64,000 nt of DNA from JAGOTP01 sp964598725 (GCA_964598725.1 CAZRCW010000001.1:558001-622000); one strand, 5' to 3'. Shown: positions 39,113 to 47,690, counted from the first letter of the stretch. Numbers and translations: made by a program. Notes: generated by a model from the sequence alone, not told the origin.

Positions 39113-40015
39113 ATGACTGAGACCGTACACATCCCTGTCATGTTGCAAGAGTGTCTCGAAGCCCTGGCGCCACAAGCGGGCGGGAAGTTTATCGATGGGA
39201 CGCTCGGCGGGGGATCGCACACAGCTGCCTTGCTCGAAAAGACCGCGCCAAAAGGCCAGGTTTGGTCTTTCGATGTAAACCCAACGGCTCTGAAGGCAGC
39301 TGATGTCCGTTTTGCAACAGAAAAGAAGGCCAAGCGTTGGCAGGGGATCGAGGCCAACTTCCGACGGATGGATGTTGTGGCCGAAGAACATAAATTGCCG
39401 CCGATGGATGGCGTTCTCCTCGATTTAGGTCTGTCCTCAGATGAGCTCGAGGATCCGGAGAAAGGACTTTCATTCAAAATCGACGGTCCGCTCGACATGC
39501 GCTTGGGTCCAACCTCGAACGAAACGGGGACCACGGCGTACGAAATCGTGAACAGTTGGACGGAAGCGGAGCTGCGCGATCTGATCCGCGACATCGGAGA
39601 AGAGCGGATGGCGGGTCGCGTCGCAACGGCCATCGTCACCGCGCGTAAAAAGCTCAAAATCAACAGGACAATCGAACTGGCTGAGATCATCGCCGCCGCT
39701 TTGCCTAAAGGCTACGAACGTGGACGCATTCATCCGGCGACGAGAACCTTCCAAGCCTTGCGGATCGCAGTGAATGACGAAATCGGCGCCCTCTCCTCTG
39801 CCATCGAAGCCGCCTGGAAGGTGCTGAAAGTCGATGGGACGCTCGCGATCATCTCCTTCCACTCGCTTGAAGATCGTGTCGTAAAGTTCGCACTGAGAGA
39901 AGCTCACTGGAAGCCGCTCACGAAACGCCCGCTCGTCCCGACCGAAGAAGAGATCCGACGCAATCCCCGAAGTCGCAGCGCCAAGTTCCGAGCCGCTCGA
40001 AAAGTCCACGCTTGA
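39113..40015 (+). CDS. rsmH: 16S rRNA (cytosine1402-N4)-methyltransferase
   Basis: A 300-residue RsmH (MraW). HIPVMLQECLEAL, the SAM loop FIDGTLGGGSHTAALLEK, LLDLGLSSDELED, GPLDMRLGP, RIHPATRTFQALRIAVNDE and IISFHSLEDRVVK are all present. It methylates C1402 in the ribosomal decoding site. It starts 1 base after the mraZ stop; the usual operon order is kept. Confidence 0.96.
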   Translation: MTETVHIPVMLQECLEALAPQAGGKFIDGTLGGGSHTAALLEKTAPKGQVWSFDVNPTALKAADVRFATEKKAKRWQGIEANFRRMDVVAEEHKLPPMDGVLLDLGLSSDELEDPEKGLSFKIDGPLDMRLGPTSNETGTTAYEIVNSWTEAELRDLIRDIGEERMAGRVATAIVTARKKLKINRTIELAEIIAAALPKGYERGRIHPATRTFQALRIAVNDEIGALSSAIEAAWKVLKVDGTLAIISFHSLEDRVVKFALREAHWKPLTKRPLVPTEEEIRRNPRSRSAKFRAARKVHA

Positions 40016-40045
40016 TCTTTGTCCCGAACCTTGTTGAACCTTTGT

Positions 40046-40441
40046 ATGAACCTTTCTTCCAACATCCAACCACGCTCCTTCGCCTTTACGCTGCGCCGTC
40101 CGTCGCAGACCTTGGGTATGCCCATGCCGGTCTCGCGCCGTATCGACCCGTCGTCGTTCCACCGTAGTCTGGCGCTCGTGGTGCTTGGGGTCGTTTTTGT
40201 GACGAGTGTGGGGGTGTACGTCTCGATGATCGGGCAAGCGGCTCAGCGGACCGTTGAACTGCGTAAACTCGATGCTCAAGTGGATTCGCTGAAAGAAATT
40301 GTCGCTGACATGGATCAAAAGATCGCGCGTGAACAGGCAATGCCAACCATGGAGGCGCGTGTAAAAGAACTCGGATTCGTCGCGATCGATCGCTCGGAAT
40401 ACGTCCGCGTTCCACTTCGTCCATCCGTGGCCAGAGAATAG
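40046..40441 (+). CDS. FtsL-like division protein
   Basis: A 131-residue bitopic protein: a basic cytoplasmic tail, one membrane helix (about 39-62, LALVVLGVVFVTSVGVYVSM) and a coiled coil (about 68-105). The final LGFVAIDRSEYVRVP is like the end of FtsL/septum-formation-initiator proteins. Position after rsmH supports FtsL. FtsL joins FtsB and FtsQ in the divisome. The ATG at 40046 is taken; no SD. Confidence 0.72.
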   Translation: MNLSSNIQPRSFAFTLRRPSQTLGMPMPVSRRIDPSSFHRSLALVVLGVVFVTSVGVYVSMIGQAAQRTVELRKLDAQVDSLKEIVADMDQKIAREQAMPTMEARVKELGFVAIDRSEYVRVPLRPSVARE

Positions 40442-40462
40442 CGAAGAGAGTATAGTACCGGC

Positions 40463-40849
40463 ATGTCATTGCCTGCTCTTTCGGTTGCCTCACATCTCGT
40501 GCAGGAAGAGGCTATCGCCCTCATTCGTTTTCCCTTTTGGTGGTACACCAAGGGCTTTCGGCGTTTACTTAGGTGGGTTGGGAACGGCTTGAGTTATCGT
40601 TGGAAGAGTTACGCGATTGGCCTCTGGGCCCGTCATCTGATGACGCCGATGTACGGCGAGTATTCGATTTGGGGACGGGTCGTGAGTTTCATTATGCGCG
40701 TTGTAGTCGTCATTGCTCGGACGATTGCTTGGGTGGTTGAAGCGCTGGCGTGTTTCATTTTGATTCTTCTTTGGTTGATCTGGCCGGCGGCCGCTCTCAT
40801 CGGTTTCGTTGTCGCGCTTTTGAATCAAGGCTTGCTTCACTTGGTCTAG
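40463..40849 (+). CDS. Small membrane protein of unknown function
   Basis: A 128-residue protein with an amphipathic, tryptophan/arginine-rich first half (FPFWWYTKGFRRLLRWVGNG) and two close membrane helices at the end (about 70-125). It lies where ftsI would be expected and 5 bases before the Clp-like gene, so it may work with that membrane-anchored ATPase. Family not recognised. Confidence 0.7.
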   Translation: MSLPALSVASHLVQEEAIALIRFPFWWYTKGFRRLLRWVGNGLSYRWKSYAIGLWARHLMTPMYGEYSIWGRVVSFIMRVVVVIARTIAWVVEALACFILILLWLIWPAAALIGFVVALLNQGLLHLV

Positions 40850-40854
40850 TTTCT

Positions 40855-43554
40855 ATGTCTGAAGCTCTTGTCTGTATTGTGTGTCCGGTCTGCCAAGCCG
40901 AAAGTCGTGCTATGGTTGGTTGTCGTGCCTGTGGAGGAGCTGGCATGTACGTGCAGTTGCCGTTCGGTCGGGTGTGTTGGAAGCCACAGATTACACATGA
41001 ACTTTTTTTAACCAATAGATGGCGAGATTATTGGCATCGTGGAATCGCCATCCTGCTCGTGTTGATCGCGGTCGGATTGGGCATTTCGTTGATCATGTCA
41101 GTTCTTCAGTTCAACGCATCAACAAGTGAGCTGACAGCGCCCTCCCTCCTGTCGACATTTTTTCTCGATCATGGTCTGCCTTTCTGGGGATTCTTGCTCG
41201 TGACGAGTGCACTGGTTTATCGGGTGATGGGAGTTGGTAAACAATTCTCCCCCTTGCCGAACTGGGGTAAAACGCGTGAGCAATGGAACCATTGGCTAGC
41301 ACGTCATACGAAATCAGAACAACTGATCGACGTTTCGAGATATATTGAAAATGGCGGTTGGAATGTAATTGGTCATGCGCTGGATTTTGCCGAACAGCTT
41401 GGAAAGGCCGAAATCACACCGATCCATGTATTTGCAGGGGCGTTGGTGACGGACGAAGGTTCTGTGTTTCTAACTCGCCTTGGATTGAGTATGGACAAGA
41501 TCAAGCCGGAGCTCGCCACCCTCCTGCGTGAAGGGCGACCGGGTACCGAACCTGTCCTGACGAGTGATGCTCGCAGGATTCTGCTTGAGTCCTATGTACG
41601 CGCACTCGATGCAAACCGTCGGGCGATTGAGGTTCCAGATTTATTACTGGGAGCGTTTCACACGGATCCACGGTTGCCGCCGATGCTCGATCGTCTAGGT
41701 TTTCCTGCCGAACAGATTGAACAAGTGACGGAATGGATTCGCTTGCAGACGCACATGGAAGATGAGCGGAATCGCTTCGTAAAGCTAGCCTCACTCAAGC
41801 CAAACACCGGCATGGACCGCTTGATGACCGCTCGTCAGACGCCGACACTCGATCAGTTTGCAGAAGATCTGACGCTCCTCGCACGCAACGGCTATGTCAG
41901 TCCAATTTATGGTCGTGAAGATGAAGTTGAGGCGATTCTTCAGGCGTTCGATGGAAATTCCCGTGGCGTCGTATTGGTGGGAGAGCAGGGCGCCGGCAAG
42001 ATGGCGCTGGTTGAAGCCATCGCGCGTCGCATGGTGGAAGAAGATGTTCCGCCGATTCTGTTTGATAAACGATTGGTATCGGTTCATTTGCCGCGTTTGA
42101 TTGCGGCTGGAGATGCGGATGGGGCGTTGGAGCGTTTATTGTCGTTGCTCATGGAGGTTCGTCTCGGTGGGAACGCGATTTTGGTGTTGCAAGGTATCGA
42201 CGTTCTGTCTGGGATCGGGAACGGCTCACTCGACTTGTCCGAAGCCTTCGCTTCAGAGCTTGATAATGGCGGCTTCATGGTGATCGCAACCTGTACCACT
42301 CGTGCTTGGAACGAGGTGATGGAGCGGCGCACATTGGCGGCGCGTCTTACCCGCGTGAATGTGAAACCCCCGACGGTCGAAGAAGCGGTGCCGATGCTTA
42401 TGGTGCGGAGCGGTCATATTGAATACGAACAGGGCGTGTACTTTTCTTACGCCGCGTTAAATTCAGCGGCACAGCTGGCCGATCGTTTCTTACGAGACGT
42501 CGCATTACCAGAGAGTGCACTTGATCTGCTTCAGGGTTCGGCTGTGCTGGCTCGTACGACGCATGGAACGGGAAGTTTCGTATCCGTTGAAGACGTTGCG
42601 ACGGTCGTGCATCGCAAAACGGGCGTACCAGTTCAAGCGGTCGCAACCGATGAATCAGAGAAACTGCTCCATCTTGAAGAACATCTGCATCAGCGGGTAA
42701 TCGGTCAGAAAGAAGCGGTGACCCAGGTAGCTCAAGCCCTTCGTCGTGCTCGTGCCGAGCTGCGGGATGGGAAGCGTCCGATGGGTTCGTTCTTATTCCT
42801 CGGACCAACCGGTGTTGGAAAGACGGAATTAGCGAAAGCCTTGGCGAACGATTACTTCGGCAGTGCGGAGACCATGATCCGTCTCGATATGTCCGAGTAT
42901 CAGGACCGTCGCTCAATCGATCGTCTCATCGGTGCGGCTGGGGATCCGAAAGGGGGATTGCTGACCGAGGCGGTCCGTCAGAAGCCGTTCTCGCTCGTCT
43001 TGCTCGATGAGTTAGAGAAAGCTCATCCGGATCTGTTGACCTTGTTCTTACAGGTCTTGGATGACGGCCGTCTCACGGATGGAATTGGCCGTACCGTTGA
43101 TTTCACGCACACGATTATCATTGCGACATCCAATGCAGGCAGCACCTTCATTCAAGACTCGGTAAAACGCGGTGATGCAATCGAGCTGATCAAGACAGGA
43201 CTCCTCGAGAAGGAGCTGCGCGACATCTTCCGTCCAGAATTCCTGAACCGTTTCGATGGCGTGATTGTCTTCTCGCCACTCACCATGGATGATGTGACGC
43301 GTATTGCCTGGTTATTGCTCCATCAGGTCATTCAGCGCTTGGAAGAGAAGGGTGTCTCGTTCCAGATCGATGATTTAGCGGTTGACGCTTTGGCGAAGGC
43401 AGGTTTCGATCCTTTGTATGGAGCACGTCCATTAAGACGAGTCATCCAAGAGAAGGTGGAGAATCAGTTGGCAGACGCACTCTTACGTGGTGAACTTCCT
43501 CGCGGTACAAAGGTGTATATGCAACCAGACGGATCGCTCAGAATCTCTTCATAA
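40855..43554 (+). CDS. Membrane-anchored Clp-type AAA+ ATPase
   Basis: An 899-residue HSP100-type protein. Residues 6-30 hold Cys pairs (CIVCPVC, CRACGG) like a zinc ribbon; two membrane helices follow (about 62-85 and 95-120), then a Clp N-like region (about 150-300). AAA unit 1 has a Walker A (GEQGAGK) but no acidic Walker B (ILVLQGIDVL). AAA unit 2 is intact: LGPTGVGKTELAKALA, LVLLDELEKAHPD, ATSNAGS, GARPLRRVIQ. No (I/L/V)GF ClpP-docking loop is seen after the sensor. It may unfold membrane or envelope proteins. It sits in the division cluster. Confidence 0.85.
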   Translation: MSEALVCIVCPVCQAESRAMVGCRACGGAGMYVQLPFGRVCWKPQITHELFLTNRWRDYWHRGIAILLVLIAVGLGISLIMSVLQFNASTSELTAPSLLSTFFLDHGLPFWGFLLVTSALVYRVMGVGKQFSPLPNWGKTREQWNHWLARHTKSEQLIDVSRYIENGGWNVIGHALDFAEQLGKAEITPIHVFAGALVTDEGSVFLTRLGLSMDKIKPELATLLREGRPGTEPVLTSDARRILLESYVRALDANRRAIEVPDLLLGAFHTDPRLPPMLDRLGFPAEQIEQVTEWIRLQTHMEDERNRFVKLASLKPNTGMDRLMTARQTPTLDQFAEDLTLLARNGYVSPIYGREDEVEAILQAFDGNSRGVVLVGEQGAGKMALVEAIARRMVEEDVPPILFDKRLVSVHLPRLIAAGDADGALERLLSLLMEVRLGGNAILVLQGIDVLSGIGNGSLDLSEAFASELDNGGFMVIATCTTRAWNEVMERRTLAARLTRVNVKPPTVEEAVPMLMVRSGHIEYEQGVYFSYAALNSAAQLADRFLRDVALPESALDLLQGSAVLARTTHGTGSFVSVEDVATVVHRKTGVPVQAVATDESEKLLHLEEHLHQRVIGQKEAVTQVAQALRRARAELRDGKRPMGSFLFLGPTGVGKTELAKALANDYFGSAETMIRLDMSEYQDRRSIDRLIGAAGDPKGGLLTEAVRQKPFSLVLLDELEKAHPDLLTLFLQVLDDGRLTDGIGRTVDFTHTIIIATSNAGSTFIQDSVKRGDAIELIKTGLLEKELRDIFRPEFLNRFDGVIVFSPLTMDDVTRIAWLLLHQVIQRLEEKGVSFQIDDLAVDALAKAGFDPLYGARPLRRVIQEKVENQLADALLRGELPRGTKVYMQPDGSLRISS

Positions 43555-43638
43555 AGAGACCGCTGCGCCTCTGCTGAGTGCTCGCTTGCGCTTCTCGCCG
43601 TCGCGAGAGCTAAGTCTCTTTCTGAAGAGATTCTGAGC
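43536..43638. repeat. Long inverted repeat across the Clp gene 3' end
   Basis: A 25-base arm (43536-43560, including the stop codon) recurs in inverse at 43614-43638 with one mismatch. Its core is AGAATCTCTTC / GAAGAGATTCT. The 53-base interior can form a further GC-rich hairpin. No T-run follows, so it is not a standard terminator. The rest of the gap to 43714 is G-rich and contains no gene. Confidence 0.75.
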
Positions 43639-43714
43639 TCGCCCGTTGGGCTGTCATTGGGGGGGGCGGGATGGGGGAGGGGGAGATGAGGGAGAACTAT
43701 AGATTTTATCTCAC

Positions 43715-44791
43715 ATGATGCTCATGTTCGCGTGTCTTCTCGTGGTCGCTATTACTGCAATGGCGTCGTTTGGGATGGGGTTTGTGTCACGATGGCTCGC
43801 GACACGGGCGGGAGCGATCGATGTGCCGACGCCGGGGATTAAGAAGAAGATCCATCGTTCACCGACACCGCTGTGGGGAGGGCTCGGGATCTTTGTTGTT
43901 GGGGCGGTCGGAGTTGGGGTGTTGGCTTGGATGGGGAAGCTTGCGCCGGCGCTGTCGACGTCTCAGTTGGTTGGGTTTGGTCTGGGAGCGTTGATCTTGC
44001 TGGTGGTTGGGTTGATAGATGATCGGTATCCTTTGCCGCCGAAAGCGCTGTTTCCCTTGTATCTGCTCGCTTGTATCTGTGTGGTGGTAGGGGGAACAAG
44101 TATTGGGCTGATCACGAACCCGACCGGAGGAATCTTCTCGTTAGTCTTCACACGTTGGAATGCCTTTGGAGGCGCGTTGTCGTTTGCGTTCCCATCGGAT
44201 TTGATTACGATCGGTTGGTTGATGGCGATTCTCTTTGCTACGAAGCTCATGGATGGCATGGACGGACTCGTCTCGGGCCAGGCTTCGATTGGCGGTGCAA
44301 TCATTTTACTACTGTGTATTTTACCAGCCTATCATTTGCCCGCTGTTGCTTTGCTGTCAGCGATCCTACTGGGAGCCTATCTTGGGTTCTTACCGAAGAA
44401 CCTGTTTCCAGCGAAACAATTCCTGGGAGAGTCTGGGAGTACGCTCGCCGGATTTACATTGGGCTTTCTTTCGATTGCTTCTGGGGCGAAGCTGGCTACT
44501 GCTTTGATGGCCCTCGGTGTTGCGTTGATTGATATCGGTCTCGTGGTCCTTGGCCGTCTGCGGCGTCACGTCCCGATCACGCAAGGGGATCGCACGCATT
44601 TGCATCATCAGTTGCTGGATGCGGGATTCACCCAACGTCAGGCGGTCGTGATCATCTGGTCGATCGGGTTGTTCTTTGGCCTGGCAGCGTTGTTCTTCCA
44701 GACACGTGGCAAACTTGTTCTCCTGGGTGTGCTTGTCATCGTAACGATCGGTCTGTCGATTTACGCCACACATCGTAGCCATAACCGTTAA
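43715..44791 (+). CDS. Undecaprenyl-phosphate glycosyl-1-phosphate transferase (WecA/TagO-like)
   Basis: A 358-residue polytopic member of the MraY/WecA family with about 10-11 membrane segments. Motifs are HRSPTPLWGGLGIF, LVGLIDDRYPL (the D-D pair), KLMDGMDGLVSG, FLGESGSTLAG and GDRTHLHHQLLDAGF. Its substrate-site His motif follows WecA/TagO rather than MraY, and the true MraY is at 57016. It would link a UDP-HexNAc to undecaprenyl phosphate to begin a surface glycan. Confidence 0.85.
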   Translation: MMLMFACLLVVAITAMASFGMGFVSRWLATRAGAIDVPTPGIKKKIHRSPTPLWGGLGIFVVGAVGVGVLAWMGKLAPALSTSQLVGFGLGALILLVVGLIDDRYPLPPKALFPLYLLACICVVVGGTSIGLITNPTGGIFSLVFTRWNAFGGALSFAFPSDLITIGWLMAILFATKLMDGMDGLVSGQASIGGAIILLLCILPAYHLPAVALLSAILLGAYLGFLPKNLFPAKQFLGESGSTLAGFTLGFLSIASGAKLATALMALGVALIDIGLVVLGRLRRHVPITQGDRTHLHHQLLDAGFTQRQAVVIIWSIGLFFGLAALFFQTRGKLVLLGVLVIVTIGLSIYATHRSHNR

Positions 44792-44800
44792 TCTCTCCTT

Positions 44801-45388
44801 ATGTCTTCTCCTCAACCAGGATCCCCTTCGTTGCCTACGCGTGATCGTGTTTTTCCCGCTGGTTGCGTGTTCTGGATGGCGCTCATCGGATTTGGCCTGA
44901 CCTGTCTTGCGTTCTTTGGCATACGCGCCTTGAACCAGGTTCTTGGTGGATCGCCGAGTACTTGGATAAAAACCCTGACTTCAGAAACACAGGTACAACA
45001 ACCGACGTTCGGGAGGAACCGCCGGGGATCGGTCGTGATCGGCCAGAAAACCTATTTCCTTGAAATCGTGGATACCGACGCCACCCGTGCCCAAGGCTTG
45101 TCGGATCGGACGGGTCTCGATCCAAATACTGGCATGCTATTCATTTTCGAAACGCCGGATCGCTATACGTTTTGGATGAAAGACATGTTGTTTCCGATCG
45201 ATATGGTCTTCCTGAAGGATGGGCAAGTCGTGAATATCGCGAACAATGTGCCGCCACCGGCTACCCCAGATGAAGCGCCGGCGGTCGTCCAGCCCCTCCA
45301 AGCGTTCAATCAGACACTTGAGTTGCCGGCAGGGGATGCGGACAAACTCGGTCTCAAGATCGGCCAAAAGCTGGTTTTGCCAGAATAA
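44801..45388 (+). CDS. DUF192 protein, membrane-anchored
   Basis: A 195-residue protein with an N-terminal membrane helix (about 22-45) and a DUF192 domain: FLEIVDTDATRAQGLSDRTG, GMLFIFETPDRYTFWMKDM, FPIDMVFLKDG and ELPAGDADKLGLKIGQKL. The family is widespread, extracytoplasmic and of unknown role. It follows the WecA-like gene by 9 bases and ends at a strong terminator. Confidence 0.88.
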   Translation: MSSPQPGSPSLPTRDRVFPAGCVFWMALIGFGLTCLAFFGIRALNQVLGGSPSTWIKTLTSETQVQQPTFGRNRRGSVVIGQKTYFLEIVDTDATRAQGLSDRTGLDPNTGMLFIFETPDRYTFWMKDMLFPIDMVFLKDGQVVNIANNVPPPATPDEAPAVVQPLQAFNQTLELPAGDADKLGLKIGQKLVLPE

Positions 45389-45401
45389 GCTGAATAGAGC
45401 C

Positions 45402-45432
45402 AAAAAAGCCTTTACCAAGGGCTTTTTTGGTA
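45402..45432 (+). terminator. Terminator
   Basis: CCAAAAAAGCC tttaccaag GGCTTTTTTGG, closing the operon that ends with DUF192. Confidence 0.9.
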
Positions 45433-45446
45433 CACAGCCCCTTCGA

Positions 45447-45476
45447 TTGACAAGAGTGCGTCTTTTTCGCTATAGT
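45447..45476 (+). promoter_or_regulatory. rplU promoter
   Basis: TTGACA (45447-45452), 18-base spacer, TATAGT (45471-45476); the ATG is 19 bases on, without an SD. Confidence 0.85.
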
Positions 45477-45494
45477 CTGGGCCATTCCACTCCT

Positions 45495-45794
45495 ATGATT
45501 GCTGTCATCAAAACCGGGGGCAAACAGTACCTCGTCGAAGAAGGCGATGTGATTTCCGTTGAGAAACTCGACGTTGAAGCCGGAAAAACACTTCAGCTCG
45601 AAACGCTCATGAAGTCCGAAGGCGATAAGCTTGAACTCGGCACCCCAGCTTTGACCGCTCAGGTTACCGCTGAAATCGTGGCCCACGGCCGCGACAAAAA
45701 GATCGAAGTCGTGAAATACAAGGCCAAGTCCCGCTACACCCGTCGCGTCGGGCACCGCCAAGCCTTCACCAAGATCAAAATCGTCAAGATCTAA
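45495..45794 (+). CDS. rplU: 50S ribosomal protein L21
   Basis: A 99-residue bL21 (MIAVIKTGGKQYLVEEGDVI, ending RRVGHRQAFTKIKI). Normal length. It stands alone: in most bacteria rplU is next to rpmA, but here rpmA is about 10 kb away. Strong promoter and terminator flank it. Confidence 0.96.
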   Translation: MIAVIKTGGKQYLVEEGDVISVEKLDVEAGKTLQLETLMKSEGDKLELGTPALTAQVTAEIVAHGRDKKIEVVKYKAKSRYTRRVGHRQAFTKIKIVKI

Positions 45795-45805
45795 GACAGA
45801 TCAAA

Positions 45806-45843
45806 AAACACCCTCTGAACTACGGTTCAGAGGGTGTTTTTGT
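45806..45843 (+). terminator. Terminator of rplU
   Basis: AACACCCTCTGA actacgg TTCAGAGGGTGTT followed by TTTG. Confidence 0.92.
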
Positions 45844-45861
45844 GTCAACTGAGCCAAAATG

Positions 45862-45890
45862 TTGACAAAAAGGAGAAAATGGAGTAGTAT
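45862..45890 (+). promoter_or_regulatory. Promoter of membrane cassette A
   Basis: TTGACA (45862-45867), 17-base spacer, TAGTAT (45885-45890), leader of about 65 bases with a bulged GCGTTGA/TCAACCGC hairpin. Confidence 0.82.
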
Positions 45891-45960
45891 GTGATGTTCG
45901 ATGTTCAATGGCGTTGAGAATTGTCTCGCGCTTCAACCGCACGTTTCCCTGAGGTCAGTC

Positions 45961-46332
45961 ATGCTCTTCGACGCCTGTGATCAGCTGTTCATCCTGTCCG
46001 GACTCATTATCGCCAGCCTGTTCGTTATTACCGGCTGGCGGTTCGCGAGAACCTGGCGCTTTGTCATCTTCTCTCGCGATCCCAATCCCCACCTCACCAG
46101 CATCAAGTACCGCGTTGCGGATGAGGTCGCTCAATGGAGGCCGGTGAAGGCGCAGTATCTGGCTTGCTGGGTACTTGCAGGCGTATACATGGTGGTTTTC
46201 GGTCAGGCTTACCACTGTGCGTATGCCCTGACCGAGACGGCGGCCTTCATGACGTGCATCCCGGGTCTCGCTGTTCCGTTCGGAGCGATGATCTCGGTGT
46301 ACTCCATCGGCGGCACCTTGTTCGAAGGGTAG
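45961..46332 (+). CDS. Small membrane protein, cassette A
   Basis: A 123-residue protein with one N-terminal membrane helix (about 9-28), a polar stretch of about 40 residues and two C-terminal helices (about 65-85 and 92-115) with several cysteines. TGAGG lies 6 bases before the ATG at 45961. GC-rich. The gene after it, almost the same length and topology, has a near-identical terminator, which suggests an old duplication. Function unknown. Confidence 0.72.
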   Translation: MLFDACDQLFILSGLIIASLFVITGWRFARTWRFVIFSRDPNPHLTSIKYRVADEVAQWRPVKAQYLACWVLAGVYMVVFGQAYHCAYALTETAAFMTCIPGLAVPFGAMISVYSIGGTLFEG

Positions 46333-46349
46333 TTCTTCCTTTCACGTTC

Positions 46350-46405
46350 GCGCCCGCGTCCCCCTGGCAGTGCTCCTGCCTCTTCGGACGCGGGCGCATT
46401 GCTAT
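46350..46405 (+). terminator. Terminator of cassette A
   Basis: GCGCCCGCGTCC ... GGACGCGGGCGC with an inner GGCAG/CTGCC hairpin, then ATTGCTATT. A very similar hairpin closes cassette B. Confidence 0.85.
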
Positions 46406-46414
46406 TCAAAGGGA

Positions 46415-46443
46415 TGGACAAAAATGGAAAAATAGTGTATTAT
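46415..46443 (+). promoter_or_regulatory. Promoter of membrane cassette B
   Basis: TGGACA (46415-46420), 17-base spacer, TATTAT (46438-46443; a TATAAT overlaps at 46441). The leader has a hairpin GGT-c-CTCG/CGAG-ca-ACC (46468-46494) whose loop could pair with GAGCG upstream. Confidence 0.78.
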
Positions 46444-46512
46444 AATACGTTGAGCTGAGCGGGGATTGGTCCTCGTTTCGCTCTACGAGCAACCGTTTTG
46501 GGAGGTGCCTCG

Positions 46513-46887
46513 ATGTTCAGCCAACAAGATCTGTTCTTCGTCCTGTTCCCCATCGCGCTCGCGGTCATCTACTTCTTCCTCTACAGACACGCGCGCCGAA
46601 TCGGGCCGCGTGTGATGGCGATCTACGAGCTCGCCGCCGCCGATCCTCGGCGAGGAGATCCTGACGTGCGCATCAATCAGCTGTTCCCGTCCTGGAGGTG
46701 GTTGTTGCCCGTCGGTCTCGCCTGGTCCGCGGTGGTCGCTGTCTACTGGATGAGTCTCTGCGAGTTGTACCCGCACTCGCTGCCCGTCCGTTGCCTCGTG
46801 GGACCGCGTGCGCTCGTGGCCTACATCTTCCTCAAGTTCGCGTGGTTCTACTACACCCTCTCCAACGAGGACCCTGCCAAACGCTGA
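46513..46887 (+). CDS. Small membrane protein, cassette B
   Basis: A 124-residue protein with an N-terminal membrane helix (about 5-24, LFFVLFPIALAVIYFFLY), a basic polar segment and two C-terminal hydrophobic segments (about 60-80 and 95-115). GGGAGG lies 6-7 bases before the ATG. Same size, topology and gene plan as cassette A; direct residue identity is low, so homology is only suggested. Function unknown. Confidence 0.72.
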   Translation: MFSQQDLFFVLFPIALAVIYFFLYRHARRIGPRVMAIYELAAADPRRGDPDVRINQLFPSWRWLLPVGLAWSAVVAVYWMSLCELYPHSLPVRCLVGPRALVAYIFLKFAWFYYTLSNEDPAKR

Positions 46888-46897
46888 GTTCTCACTC

Positions 46898-46952
46898 GCG
46901 CCCGCGTCCAACGACAGTGCTCCCTGTCCACGGACCGGGCGCATTGTTATTT
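46898..46952 (+). terminator. Terminator of cassette B
   Basis: GCGCCCGCGTCC ... GGACCGGGCGC with inner ACAG/CTGT, then ATTGTTATTT. It shares its left arm and the internal CAGTGCTCC block with the cassette A terminator. Confidence 0.82.
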
Positions 46953-46967
46953 AAATGAGTTTTCTTG

Positions 46968-47573
46968 CTACGACTCCTTTCGATTCTTCAAGGCATCCGC
47001 TACGGTCGTTGCGTCGGCGTATTCAAGCGATGCGCCAGTTGGTAGGCCGCGTGCTAAACGAGTCAGACGTACTCCCAGGCCCTCCAAGCGCTTTCGTAAG
47101 TAAAGAGAGGTGGTATCACCTGGAATGTCTGTATCAAGCGCTAAAATGACTTCTGTAATCTTCGGATCGCTATTCCGAATCCGTTCTAAAAGATATTCAA
47201 TCGTCAGCGTGTCTGGTGTTCGCCCTTCAATCGGATCGATCGTTCCACCGAGGACGTGATACCGCCCCTGAAAAATACCGGTGTCCTCAATGACACGCAC
47301 ATCCGGACTCATTGCGACCACACACACCGAAGCCGGATCGCGCCGTGGATCCCGACAAATCCGACAAATCGCCTGATCGGTCCATTGATAACAAACAGAG
47401 CAAGACGATAAGTCTTTGCTTAGACCTTCGACAGCGCGCGCAAACTGTTCAATCGCTTCCTTCGGCTGTGTCACAAGCCAATACGCATAGCGTAACGCCG
47501 CTCTCGGCCCAACTCCAGGCAAGCGGTCAAACGCGGCCGCCGCTTGCTGAATCGGTAGAGGGAGAAGTGCCAT
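46968..47573 (-). CDS. recR: Recombination protein RecR
   Basis: A 201-residue RecR: the HhH motif (FDRLPGVGPRAALRYAYWL), the zinc finger CSVCYQWTDQAICRIC, the Toprim domain (VCVVAMSPDVRVIEDTGIF, YHVLGGTIDPIEG) and the C-terminal VRLTRLARGLPTGASLEYAD. It works with RecO (and RecF) to load RecA on gapped DNA. Only about 190 bases separate it from ybaB, its frequent partner, upstream on the same strand. Confidence 0.95.
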   Translation of the reverse strand: MALLPLPIQQAAAAFDRLPGVGPRAALRYAYWLVTQPKEAIEQFARAVEGLSKDLSSCSVCYQWTDQAICRICRDPRRDPASVCVVAMSPDVRVIEDTGIFQGRYHVLGGTIDPIEGRTPDTLTIEYLLERIRNSDPKITEVILALDTDIPGDTTSLYLRKRLEGLGVRLTRLARGLPTGASLEYADATTVADALKNRKES

Positions 47574-47690
47574 GTATTGTTTCGTTCTGTATTGATCAGA
47601 TTATTGCCTGCAATAATCTAGACCATATCTCCGTTCTGCTATCACTCGTTTCGTTTCCGCTCATTCACCATGAAGAAAGGTAGCGTCTGA

